Source: Methylobacterium indicum (GTDB lineage Bacteria > Pseudomonadota > Alphaproteobacteria > Rhizobiales > Beijerinckiaceae). Taken from it: a stretch of 38,879 nucleotides of DNA. The stretch is from positions 1-38,879 of the forward strand of contig NZ_JTHF01000014.1 in assembly GCF_001043895.1 (NCBI RefSeq), written 5' to 3'. The notes beneath the pieces are model-generated. The model did no database searches. It saw nothing but the letters and a program-made list of their open reading frames with translations, and was not told where the DNA came from. Of this stretch, positions 9,501 through 16,805 are shown one piece after another; position 1 is the first letter of the stretch, and each line of letters opens with the position of its first letter. A program made the position numbers and the translations under genes.

Positions 9501-9878
9501 GCGCGGCTGGTCGCCGCGCTCCGACCGCTCGCTGCGGTCCGGCCGCTCGCTGCGCTCCTGGCGCTCGGGGCGCTCCTCGAGCTCGCGCTCGGCCCGCGCC
9601 TCCTCCTCGAGGAGCGCCATCCGGTCGGCGATCGGGATCTGGTAGTAGTCGGGATGGATCTCGCTGAAGGCGAGGAAGCCGTGGCGGTTGCCCCCGTACT
9701 CGACGAAGGCGGCCTGCAGCGACGGCTCGACCCGCGTGACCTTGGCGAGATAGATGTTGCCCCGCAGCTGGCGGCGGCTAGCGGACTCGAAGTCGAATTC
9801 CTCGACCTTGGAACCCTTGACCGTCACCACCCGGGTCTCTTCCGGGTGGGCGGCATCGATGAGCATCTTGTTGGCCAT
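6567..9878 (-). CDS. rne: Ribonuclease E
   Basis: This is the endoribonuclease that organises the RNA degradosome, 1103 residues. The catalytic aspartates are D626 (SIDVNSG) and D669 (IDFIDM), 43 apart as in E. coli D303/D346. The zinc link is C727-P-H-C730, with the same 58-residue spacing from the second Asp. The catalytic core is thus shifted by 323 residues. The difference is a low-complexity insertion (about 95-385) inside the S1 domain, Arg-rich at first, then Gln/Ala/Pro/Glu repeats, then a Asp/Glu run. The C-terminal tail has two Arg-rich blocks (RNA binding) and ends with a GWW motif at 1091-1093. GWW at the C-terminus is known in Caulobacter RNase E as the PNPase docking peptide. 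The ATG at 9878 fits the conserved MANKMLIDA start. Confidence 0.96.
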   Translation of the reverse strand: MANKMLIDAAHPEETRVVTVKGSKVEEFDFESASRRQLRGNIYLAKVTRVEPSLQAAFVEYGGNRHGFLAFSEIHPDYYQIPIADRMALLEEEARAERELEERPERQERSERPDRSERSERGDQPRRRRRRGRRAEASSRPSDAVVSAPAEDLHETGQEIRQEADVETSGAEATGWQDTHPRETLAQETFSEGTFSEGTPGQPESGEHPGQAAHEAPAEAQAGDAVAQDNLIQETQAQDGQAHESPAQEAPAQEAPAQETSAAAPAAEHHPVEAAPLQGEAGAETPAAIAAAVSAEPAPVADATEAAPAASEPVAAAGQADPAGESDDAGVLPQPVAASQPVEAPQADEDASDDEDDDHEDDGEDDEDEDDGEDDEDEDDDHEEPIVEQVGGRGDALAEIPERPRTPRRHYKIQEVIKRRQVILVQVVKEERGTKGAALTTYLSLAGRYSVLMPNTGRGGGISRKITSAADRKRLKEIATDLEVPEGMGVILRTAGASRTKPEIKRDFEYLMRLWESVRELTLSSAAPALVYEEGSLIKRAIRDLYNKDIDEVLVAGEDAYREAKDFMRMLMPTQSKVVKPYRDPSPIFARFGVEQQLDAMFSNHVSLRSGGYLVINPTEALVSIDVNSGRATREHDIEDTAFKTNLEAAEEVARQLRLRDLAGLIVIDFIDMEEKRNNRAVEKKLNECLKNDRARIQVGRISPFGLLEMSRQRIRTGVLESSSVPCPHCGGSGFVRATASVALLILRAIEEALIKSNSHNLILRTRTEVALYILNQKRAHLHELEARFGVAIIIAADERLAATSAFHLERGDIAQRVEPRPVSSIRAEAVLPPPLEEDDEDEEIVEEAEEIAESETDGDAEADSDEEAGDGAPRGEDEGGGKRRRRRRRRRGRGERSGSEDGEAEGHESDGDEAGEAPGEHAAEGEAVSIPITEDGASAPRAERESREDALSRRRRRGRRGGRGRDRFEETGGTIGDEVVAGAEPGEAGGSLVQDALAEEIVALDEISGAAPEAVGRPVEAPDLPAVEREALTAEAIEAPAPAGESEPARPAESGAAEPAPETPVTAPEPEPVAVVLTPPADPDRPKRAGWWSRTKAAIGGE
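8739..8792. repeat. Perfect 27-bp tandem repeat inside rne
   Basis: Two identical 27-bp units (8739-8765 and 8766-8792), rich in GTC/CTC, encode part of the Asp/Glu run of the S1 insertion. The length keeps the frame. Such repeats can slip, so the acidic run probably varies in length among strains. Confidence 0.85.
9104..9150. repeat. Imperfect 15-bp repeats inside rne
   Basis: About three imperfect 15-bp units related to GAGCCTCCTGGGCCG encode repeated Gln-Glu-Ala-Pro-Ala in the low-complexity insertion of RNase E. They stay in frame. Confidence 0.7.
9283..9312. repeat. 15-bp tandem repeat inside rne
   Basis: Two perfect copies of GTCCCTTCGCTGAAC (9283-9297, 9298-9312) encode a repeated Phe-Ser-Glu-Gly-Thr unit in the insertion domain of RNase E. 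Confidence 0.8.
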
Positions 9879-10459
9879 GACGAACTTTCGGCATGGCGAC
9901 CGACGGCAGTGCCGCTGGACGGGGGCATCCGGGAACGGACCCTGGGGCGGGTGACCTCAGGGATCCGGGCCGTGCGCGGGAGGACGAGCCTCCGTAGTCC
10001 GGTGCCGCCCCGGGCGCGGAAACCTGCGCCGGGAGGGTTCTCCCGTGCCGTGCCCTTCCGGGCCCGGCGGATGATGTCGTGCGGGGGATGCCGTCAATCG
10101 CCGCTGCGCGCATCCACGCGCGCGAGGGGTTGACGATGGCCGGGGGCAGGGGGCGCGGACGGGCGCGACGCGGAGCGCGTGCGCCGGGGACGGCAGCTTC
10201 GAAATCCGAGGCTGTGCGTCCACGCATACTCCCACCGACCTTTCGAATCAGGGCGCGCGGGCCTGGAAGGCCCCGCGGCCGTTGGAAAACGGGCGACGAC
10301 GTTCGGGAACGCCGCCGCGGATCACGCGACACCTGCCCGGCACGCTGATCGTCGGACGATCTGCCGGCGGCCGGCCAACGCCGAAGCCGCTGCGAGAGCG
10401 TCCGGGCGGGCCCGCGGGCCGCGGCGGAGAGCCGGCGGCATCGGGCAGGGGTCCATACC

Positions 10460-10487
10460 ATTACAGAGTGTCGCGGCGAATTTGCAA
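10460..10487 (-). promoter_or_regulatory. Candidate sigma70 promoter for rne
   Basis: Read on the minus strand, TTGCAA (10482-10487) and TGTAAT (10460-10465) are separated by 16 bp and approximate the -35 and -10 elements. This is the most AT-rich part of the gap. The resulting rne leader would be about 575 nt. Confidence 0.35.
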
Positions 10488-10641
10488 GCATCATCACGAG
10501 CATCATCCCCGGATCGTCGGTCTCGCACGCCCACCCCCCGTGCGTGCCCGGACGCCCGCGCGCCGCCGCCCCGCCGGCCGCCGTGCTGTACCCGCCCGGC
10601 CACAGGCGGGCGGCGGACGATCCGGACGGCTTTGCGAAGCG

Positions 10642-10669
10642 TTAACCATGGCGCGGTTATCGCGTAACC
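10642..10669 (+). promoter_or_regulatory. Possible CtrA half-site and small palindrome upstream of amiC
   Basis: TTAACCAT at 10642-10649 is identical to the CtrA half-site known from Caulobacter cell-cycle genes. A perfect GGTTA-TCGCG-TAACC palindrome follows at 10655-10669. Both lie 30-60 bp before the amidase start. Cell-cycle control of a septal amidase would make sense, but a single 8-mer is weak evidence. Confidence 0.35.
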
Positions 10670-10698
10670 GGGATGCCGCCTGAAGTCGCCGCGAGACC

Positions 10699-12078
10699 AT
10701 GCCGACACGCGCACGTCCGATCCGCCTGCCCTTCCGCGCCGCCCTCGTGGCCGTGGGCCTCCTCGCGCCGTTCGCCGGCCTCGCGGCGCCGTCCGCGCCG
10801 GAGCGTCCGGCCGTCGAGCGCCCGAATTCCGAGCGCCCGAGTTCCGAGCGCTCGAGCCTCGACCGTCAGGCCTCCGAGCGTGCCGCCGACCGCCCCGCGG
10901 TGGCGATCGGCGCCGAGACCTCGGCGGTTCCGGAGGGCACCCGCCTGACGGTGGTCCTGTCCCGGCCGGTCGAGGCCCGGGCCTTCGTGATGGAGCGGCC
11001 CGACCGGGCGATCGTCGACCTGCCGGAGGTCAACTTCCAGTTGCCCCCCGAGGCGGGCCGCAAGCGCGACGGCCTCGTCGCCTCCTACCGCTACGGCCTG
11101 TTCGCCCCCGGGCGCTCGCGCATCGTCATCGATCTCGCCCAGGCCGCGACCGTGGCGCGGGTCGCGACCACCACCCGGCCGCGGGACGGGGCGACGCTGC
11201 TCACCATCGATCTCGCCCGCAGCGACCGCGAGGCGTTCCGGCGCGCCGCCCAGCCGGCCGCGCCCGCCCGGGCCGAGGGTCCCTCGACCCGCGATCCGGT
11301 CGATTCGCGGCCCCTCGTCATCGTCGATGCCGGCCATGGCGGCATCGATCCGGGCGCCATCGCGGGCAACGGCGTCTATGAGAAGGACATCGTGTTCGGG
11401 GTCGCCCAGGGGCTGGTCCAGCGCCTGGAGGCCGGCGGCCGGATCCGGGTGCAGATGACCCGCGACCGCGACGTGTTCGTGCCGCTCGCCGAGCGGGTGC
11501 GCATCGCCCGCGACGCCCGCGCCGACCTGTTCGTGTCGATCCATGCCGATTCGATCTCGGCCGCCCCGCAGGTGCGCGGCGCCACGATCTATACCGGCTC
11601 CGAGAAGGCGACCGACGCCGAATCGGCGCGGCTGGCCGACCGCGAGAACAAGGCCGACGCGGCGGCCGGCGCCGACCAGGGCGACGGCCCGGGCGACGTC
11701 GCCACCATCCTGCAGGAACTCACCCTGCGCGAGACCCGCGGCTTCTCGGCCCGGTTCGCGCAAGGGTTGCTCACCAACCTCTCCGGCGTGATGGAGATGA
11801 GCGTGAAGCCCCACCGCGAGGCGGGCTTCCGGGTGCTGCGCTCGCCCGACGTGCCCTCGGTGCTGGTCGAGCTCGGCTACCTGTCGAGCAAGCGCGACCT
11901 CGACCTGCTGCTCTCCGACGAGTGGCGCGCCAAGGTGACGGCGCAGATGGCGGGGGCGATCGAGCGGTTCTTCGCCGGCCGCGTTCCGCCGGCGGGGCAG
12001 GCGATGACGGCCTTGAACGGCGACGGGCTGCGGATGACCCGGGCCGCCGAGCACGGACCCGCCCCAGTTTCACCATAG
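10699..12078 (+). CDS. amiC: N-acetylmuramoyl-L-alanine amidase (AMIN + amidase_3)
   Basis: This periplasmic zinc amidase cleaves the amide bond between MurNAc and the stem peptide during septal splitting; 459 residues. Residues 1-30 are a signal peptide. A short Pro/Glu/Arg/Ser repeat linker (ERPSSERS-type) leads to an AMIN domain (about 70-165, LTVVLSRPVEARAFVMERPD). The amidase_3 domain (about 205-440) shows VDAGHGGIDPGA with the first zinc His, YEKDIVFGV with the zinc Glu, SIHADS with the second zinc His, and VELGYLSSKRD with the catalytic Glu. It precedes the PBP1A gene by about 200 bp, a conserved pairing in alphaproteobacteria. The gene symbol is by family; amiC-like enzymes here could also be named amiA/amiB. 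Confidence 0.92.
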   Translation: MPTRARPIRLPFRAALVAVGLLAPFAGLAAPSAPERPAVERPNSERPSSERSSLDRQASERAADRPAVAIGAETSAVPEGTRLTVVLSRPVEARAFVMERPDRAIVDLPEVNFQLPPEAGRKRDGLVASYRYGLFAPGRSRIVIDLAQAATVARVATTTRPRDGATLLTIDLARSDREAFRRAAQPAAPARAEGPSTRDPVDSRPLVIVDAGHGGIDPGAIAGNGVYEKDIVFGVAQGLVQRLEAGGRIRVQMTRDRDVFVPLAERVRIARDARADLFVSIHADSISAAPQVRGATIYTGSEKATDAESARLADRENKADAAAGADQGDGPGDVATILQELTLRETRGFSARFAQGLLTNLSGVMEMSVKPHREAGFRVLRSPDVPSVLVELGYLSSKRDLDLLLSDEWRAKVTAQMAGAIERFFAGRVPPAGQAMTALNGDGLRMTRAAEHGPAPVSP

Positions 12079-12282
12079 ATCCCGTGTCGATAGGGCCCTG
12101 TCGGCCCCTCGCTGTCCTGGCTTTCGCGCCCGTCCTCCGTTAATCGCGGGAGCGGCTGCGCGTCGTCATGGCGAGTCGCGTTCCGGTGGGGAGCCGCACC
12201 GAGGCGTGGCCGTCCGCTGCGGGCCTCGGGCGATCGCTCGGCCAAGAGGGCCGCCGCGGCATCATCGACGGATCGGGTTTCG

Positions 12283-14712
12283 ATGCGCTTCATCCTCCGC
12301 TTCTTCGGCTTCCTGTTCAGCATCGGCGCGATGGCGGTCGTCGTCGGCGCCGCGGCAGGCGGCTACTTCTTCTGGAAGTACTCGCGCGACCTGCCGGACC
12401 ACGCGGCGCTCGCCAATTACGAGCCGCCGGTGATGACCCGCGTCCACGCGGCCGACGGCAGCCTGCTCGCGGAATATGCCCGCGAGCGCCGGCTCTACCT
12501 GCCGATCCAGGCGATGCCGAAGATCGTCATCGCGGCCTTCCTGTCGGCCGAGGACAAGAACTTCTACAAGCACGGCGGCATCGACCCCGAGGGCATCGTC
12601 CGGGCAATCGTCACCAACGCGTCCAGCGGCAAGAAGCAGGGCGCCTCGACCATCACCCAGCAGGTCGCCAAGAACTTCCTGCTCTCGTCCGAGCAGACCC
12701 TCGACCGCAAGGTCCGCGAGGCGCTGATCGCTTTGCGCATCGAGTCGACCTACTCGAAGGACAAGATCCTCGAGCTCTACCTCAACGAGATCTTCCTCGG
12801 CACGATCGTGCCGGGCCGCAACCTGCACGGCATCGCGGCCGCCGCGCTCGACTATTTCGGCAAGTCGGTGCACGAGCTGACGATCCACGAGGCGGCCTAT
12901 CTCGCGGCCCTGCCCAAGGGCCCGAACAACTACCACCCCTATCGCCGCACCCAGCAGGCGCTGGCGCGCCGCAACGAGATCATCGGCCTGATGGCCCAGA
13001 ACGGGTACATCACCAAGGAGGAGGCCGAGTCCGAGCGCAAGCTGCCGCTCGGCGTCAACCCGCGCACCATCTCGCCCAACACCGCCAACGCGAACTACTT
13101 CGCCGAGGAGGTCCGCCGCGAGATCTCCGAGCGCTACGGCGAGAAGAAGCTCTACGAGGGCGGCCTGTCGGTGCGCACCACCCTCGACCCGAAGATGCAG
13201 ACGATGGCCCGCAAGGCGCTCGTCGACGGCCTCGTCCGCTACGACCAGGCGCGCGGCTGGCGCGGCCCGAAGAGCCGCGTCGAGCTCGCCGGCCGCGACT
13301 GGGGCATGGCGGTGGCCGAGGTGCCGGCGCTCGGCGACGTGCAGCCCTGGCGCCTGGCCGTGGTGCTCGATACCTCCGGCGGCCGCGCCACGATCGGCCT
13401 GCAGCCCAAGCGCGAGAGTTCGGGCCAAGTCTCGAAGGACCGCGAGACCGGGATCATCTCGGCGGAGGGCGTGCGCTGGACCGGGCGCAGCGTCGCCTCG
13501 GCGCTGAACACCGGCGACGTGATCTACGTCGAGCGCATGGAGGGCGCGGGCAACGCCTACCGCCTGCGCCAGATCCCGGAGGTCTCCGGCGCGATCGTGG
13601 CGATGGATCCCTATACGGGCCGCGTCCACGCGATGGTCGGCGGCTTCTCCTACGACGAGAGCGAGTTCAACCGCGCCACCCAGGCGATGCGCCAGCCCGG
13701 CTCGTCGTTCAAGCCGATCGTCTACTCGGCCGCCCTCGACAACGGCTACACCCCGTCCTCGCTCGTGCTCGACACCCCGATCACCATCGAGGCGGGCCCC
13801 GGCCAGGAGGCCTGGACCCCGACGAACTACGGCGGCAAGGCCGGCGGGGGGGCCCATACCCTGCGCTACGGCATCGAGCACTCGAAGAACCTGATGACGG
13901 TGCGGCTCGCCAAGGATGTCGGCATGCCGCTGATCGCCGAGTACGCCCGCCGCTTCGGCGTCTACGACGACATGCTCCCCGTCCTGCCGATGTCGCTCGG
14001 CGCCGGCGAGACCACCGTGATGCGGATGGTCACCGCCTACTCGATGCTCGACAACGGCGGCCGGCGCATCCGCCCGACCCTGATCGACCGGATCCAGGAC
14101 CGCAACGGCGAGACCATCTACCGCCACGACACCCGCAAGTGCATCGGCTGCGACGCCGACAAGTGGTCGGGCCAGGACGAGCCGAAGCTGGTCGATGATT
14201 CCGAGCAGGTCCTCGACCCGCTCACCGCCTACCAGATCGTCTCGATCATGGAGGGCGTGGTCCAGCGCGGCACCGCCACGATCCTCAAGGAGATCGGCAA
14301 GCCCCTCGCCGGCAAGACCGGCACCACCAACGACTCCAAGGACGCCTGGTTCGTCGGCTTCTCGCCGGACCTCGCGGTGGGCATCTATATCGGCTACGAC
14401 AAGCCCCGCTCGCTCGGCGACAGCGCCACCGGCGGCGGGCTCGCCGCCCCGATCGCCCGCGACTTCCTGAAGGCCGCCCTCAAGGACAAGCCGCCGACCC
14501 CGTTCCGCGTGCCCCCGGGCATCAAGCTGATCCGCGTCAACGCCGCCACCGGCACCCGTGCCGGCGGCTCGGAAGGCGGGCTGCTCGAGGCCTTCAAGCC
14601 CGGCACCGCCCCGCCCGACGGCTACTCCGCCCCGCCGAGCGCCCAGCCGGCGGCCCCGGCGGCGGTGCCGCCGGACGCGGACCGGGCGGCCCAGGCGGGC
14701 GGGCTGTACTGA
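12283..14712 (+). CDS. mrcA: Penicillin-binding protein 1A
   Basis: This is a bifunctional peptidoglycan glycosyltransferase/transpeptidase of 809 residues. One N-terminal transmembrane helix (about 8-31) anchors it. The GT51 domain has the catalytic E90 in SAEDKNFYKHGGID and the GASTITQQVAKN motif. A linker/OB-like domain (about 310-430) follows. The transpeptidase has S474-S-F-K477, S534-K-N536 and K678-T-G-T. The C-terminal tail is Pro/Ala-rich. It is downstream of amiC and upstream of prfB. The ATG at 12283 gives a normal membrane anchor. Confidence 0.95.
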   Translation: MRFILRFFGFLFSIGAMAVVVGAAAGGYFFWKYSRDLPDHAALANYEPPVMTRVHAADGSLLAEYARERRLYLPIQAMPKIVIAAFLSAEDKNFYKHGGIDPEGIVRAIVTNASSGKKQGASTITQQVAKNFLLSSEQTLDRKVREALIALRIESTYSKDKILELYLNEIFLGTIVPGRNLHGIAAAALDYFGKSVHELTIHEAAYLAALPKGPNNYHPYRRTQQALARRNEIIGLMAQNGYITKEEAESERKLPLGVNPRTISPNTANANYFAEEVRREISERYGEKKLYEGGLSVRTTLDPKMQTMARKALVDGLVRYDQARGWRGPKSRVELAGRDWGMAVAEVPALGDVQPWRLAVVLDTSGGRATIGLQPKRESSGQVSKDRETGIISAEGVRWTGRSVASALNTGDVIYVERMEGAGNAYRLRQIPEVSGAIVAMDPYTGRVHAMVGGFSYDESEFNRATQAMRQPGSSFKPIVYSAALDNGYTPSSLVLDTPITIEAGPGQEAWTPTNYGGKAGGGAHTLRYGIEHSKNLMTVRLAKDVGMPLIAEYARRFGVYDDMLPVLPMSLGAGETTVMRMVTAYSMLDNGGRRIRPTLIDRIQDRNGETIYRHDTRKCIGCDADKWSGQDEPKLVDDSEQVLDPLTAYQIVSIMEGVVQRGTATILKEIGKPLAGKTGTTNDSKDAWFVGFSPDLAVGIYIGYDKPRSLGDSATGGGLAAPIARDFLKAALKDKPPTPFRVPPGIKLIRVNAATGTRAGGSEGGLLEAFKPGTAPPDGYSAPPSAQPAAPAAVPPDADRAAQAGGLY

Positions 14713-14724
14713 CGGCGACAGGGA

Positions 14725-14752
14725 GGGCGAGGCGCCGGCGGGTGCCTCGCCC
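14725..14752 (+). terminator. Terminator hairpin after mrcA
   Basis: GGGCGAGGCGCC (14725-14736) pairs with GGTGCCTCGCCC (14741-14752) over 12 bp, with one G-T wobble and a GGCG loop, 13 bp after the stop. A short TTCGCCTAT follows instead of a true T-run. It separates mrcA from the toxin-antitoxin pair. Confidence 0.6.
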
Positions 14753-14809
14753 TTCGCCTATCGGACCCAGTTCCGTGCCGGGAGCCTCCGTTCTGCAAGG
14801 TCGAACGCG

Positions 14810-15103
14810 ATGATCCGGATCAGGCAGACAGCGACCTTCCGTCGATGGGAGCAGCAGCTCAAGGATCAACGAGCCCGCACGGTGATCGCGGCCCGGTTGC
14901 TGCGGCTCGCAAACGGTCTCGTCGGCGACGCCGCCCCCGTCGGCAGAGGCGTCAGCGAGCTTCGCATCCATTACGGCCCTGGTTACCGCATTTATTTTCA
15001 ACGGCGGGGCGACGACATCGTGATTTTGCTGTGTGGGGGTGACAAAGCGAGCCAGGATCGCGACATCCAGAAGGCTTTGCAACTCGCTGAAGAAGAGGGC
15101 TGA
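14810..15103 (+). CDS. RelE/ParE-superfamily toxin (HigB/COG3657-like)
   Basis: This 97-residue protein resembles the phage-derived addiction-module killer family COG3657 of the RelE/ParE superfamily. Members are mRNA interferases or gyrase-directed toxins. Key family features are the N-terminal TATFRRWEQQLKD, the central GVSELRIHYGPGYRIYFQRRGD and the C-terminal LCGGDKASQDRDIQKA. The ATG at 14810 has AAGG 9 nt upstream. The antitoxin gene starts 2 bp after this stop codon, so the order is toxin first, as in higBA. The pair interrupts the mrcA-prfB neighbourhood, which suggests later insertion. Confidence 0.85.
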   Translation: MIRIRQTATFRRWEQQLKDQRARTVIAARLLRLANGLVGDAAPVGRGVSELRIHYGPGYRIYFQRRGDDIVILLCGGDKASQDRDIQKALQLAEEEG

Positions 15104-15105
15104 CG

Positions 15106-15387
15106 ATGGCCGAGGAGATCACCGATTTCGATTTTGCCGCGTCGCTTCAATCCGACGAGGCGATCGCGATCTTTCTCTCGGACGCCTTTGAGACCGGTGA
15201 CGCGAACCATATCGCGGCGGCTCTCGAGATTGCCATCCGCGCCAAGGGCGAGGCCCGGATCGCTTCAAGGGCGGAAATCCCGGAGAACGGATACGATCTG
15301 GACAACCCGACCCTCGCGACGATGCTCGCCGTGATGAAGGCTCTTGGGGTCGGTTTCTCGCCCATGCCCGTTCGCGCAGCATCGTGA
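15106..15387 (+). CDS. HigA-like antitoxin (COG3636 type)
   Basis: This 93-residue protein matches the addiction-module antidote family that partners COG3657 toxins. The signature N-terminus (TDFDFAASLQSDEAIAIFLSDAFETG) leads into an HTH-like region: ANHIAAALEIAIRAKG, then NPTLATMLAVMKALGVGFS. It would bind the toxin and its own promoter. Coupling to the toxin is close (2 bp), with GAGG 8 nt before the ATG. Confidence 0.85.
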   Translation: MAEEITDFDFAASLQSDEAIAIFLSDAFETGDANHIAAALEIAIRAKGEARIASRAEIPENGYDLDNPTLATMLAVMKALGVGFSPMPVRAAS

Positions 15388-15516
15388 GGGCATCTCGGTG
15401 GCAGAGGCCGGCCGCCGTCTTGCTCCGACGCACGGACATCTCGGCCATCCGTTTACACCCGCGCGCCCCGGCGCTATCACCCTGCACCCCACCTCACGCG
15501 AGTGAACCCACACCAG

Positions 15517-16645
15517 ATGCGCGCCGAGATCGAGCAACTCTCGGATGCCGCCAAGCAGTCGATCGGACTGCTGAGGAGGCATCTTTGACTGGGATACCGT
15601 TGACAAGCGCCTCGCGGAGCTGAACGCCCGCTCGGAGGACCCCTCGCTCTGGAACGATCCGGAGGAGGCCCAGAAGGTCATGCGCGAGCGCACGCAGCTC
15701 GACGACGCCGCGACCGCGATCCGCCGCCTCGAACAGGGGCTGGAGGACGGCGCGACGCTGATCGAGCTCGGCGAGATGGAGGAGGACGCCTCCACCATCC
15801 GCGAGGGCGAGGAGCAGATCCGCGCTGTCCAGGGCGAGGCGGCCCGCCGCCAGATCGAGACCCTGCTCTCGGGCGAGGCCGACGGCAACGACACCTATGT
15901 CGAGGTCCATGCCGGCGCCGGCGGCACCGAGAGCCAGGATTGGGCCAACATGCTCCAGCGCATGTATGCCCGCTGGGCCGAGCGCCGGAAGTACAAGGTC
16001 GAGATCGTCGAGTGGTCCGATGGCGAAGAGGCCGGGATCAAGGGCGCCACGCTCCTGATCAAGGGCCACAACGCCTATGGCTGGCTGAAGACCGAATCGG
16101 GCGTCCACCGCCTGGTGCGGATCTCGCCCTACGATTCCAACGCCCGGCGGCACACCAGCTTCGCCAGCGTCTGGGTCTATCCGGTCATCGACGACCGGAT
16201 CACGATCGAGATCAAGGAATCGGACTGCCGGATCGACACCTACCGGTCGTCGGGTGCGGGCGGCCAGCACGTCAACACCACCGATTCGGCGGTGCGCATC
16301 ACCCACAACCCGACCGGGATCGTGGTGGCGTGCCAGCAGGAGCGCTCGCAGCACAAGAACCGGGCCACCGCCTGGAACATGCTGCGCGCCCGCCTGTACG
16401 AGCTCGAGCTGAAGAAGCGCGAGGAGAAGGCCAATGCCGAGGCGGCCTCGAAGACCGATATCGGCTGGGGCCACCAGATCCGCTCCTACGTGCTCCAGCC
16501 CTATCAGCTGGTGAAGGACCTGCGTACCGGCGCCCAGTCGACCAGCCCCGACGACGTCCTCGACGGCGACATCGACGACCTGATCGAGGCCTCGCTCGCC
16601 CACCGGGTCTATGGCGGCGCCGAGGCGGTCGCGGATATCGACTGA
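15517..16645 (+). CDS. prfB: Peptide chain release factor 2, with programmed +1 frameshift
   Basis: RF2 terminates translation at UGA and UAA. The gene is split between frames: codons 1-23 run from the ATG at 15517 to CTT at 15583-15585, an in-frame TGA follows at 15586-15588, and a +1 shift (skipping T15586) continues as GAC TGG GAT to the stop at 16643-16645. The product is 375 residues. The short first part ([19 protein letters not shown]) has the usual RF2 N-terminus. The catalytic loop is [14 protein letters not shown]. The stop-codon recognition tripeptide is SPY in [10 protein letters not shown] rather than E. coli SPF. An upstream in-frame GTG at 15502 is a less likely start. It ends in a good terminator. 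Confidence 0.97.
15573..15589 (+). promoter_or_regulatory. prfB programmed frameshift site
   Basis: A Shine-Dalgarno-like GAGGAGG (15573-15579) sits exactly 3 nt before CTT TGA C (15583-15589), the same arrangement as in the E. coli RF2 gene. When RF2 is scarce, ribosomes pause at the TGA and slip +1, which raises RF2 synthesis. The autoregulatory role is known for the family; the motif is seen directly. Confidence 0.95.
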
Positions 16646-16675
16646 GGACCCGCACGTCTCTTCGGACTGAGATCA

Positions 16676-16721
16676 GGGCGCGGCGCTTCCCCCGGACCGG
16701 GAGAGGGGCCGCGCCCTTTTT
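16676..16721 (+). terminator. Rho-independent terminator of prfB
   Basis: GGGCGCGGC (16676-16684) pairs with GCCGCGCCC (16708-16716). An inner CCCGG/CCGGG hairpin lies in the loop, and TTTTT follows at 16717-16721. It lies 31 bp after the prfB stop and is the clearest intrinsic terminator in the window. Confidence 0.88.
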
Positions 16722-16805
16722 ATGGTCCGGTGCCGGGCCTGTTACGGCTTGACCGCGCCGCGTCGCCGGTTGTCAGATGCCCGCTGGGCAGGCGGGATGA
16801 CGCGC

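Larger units (their letters stand above)
9879..10698. other. Divergent rne / amiC intergenic region (820 bp)
   Basis: No gene is supported in this 820-bp gap. If the candidate promoter near 10460-10487 is used, rne has a leader of roughly 575 nt. In E. coli the long rne leader mediates feedback by RNase E itself; a similar role here is inference. The stretch also holds a direct repeat GCATCATC (10488-10495, 10500-10507) and, near amiC, the TTAACCAT and GGTTA/TAACC sites described separately. Confidence 0.5.

Noticed and set aside
12079..12282. Small open frames between amiC and mrcA
   Set aside because: They lack ribosome sites and recognisable content. Only a GGGCC-CTGTC-GGCCC mini-hairpin near 12090 is visible, too short to call a terminator.
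12262..14127. 621-codon open frame opposite mrcA
   Set aside because: It mirrors the PBP1A codons; the plus-strand protein has intact GT51 and transpeptidase motifs.
15586..15588. TGA in prfB as a pseudogene mutation or sequencing error
   Set aside because: The Shine-Dalgarno-like GAGGAGG and CTT TGA C have the exact spacing of the known programmed frameshift.
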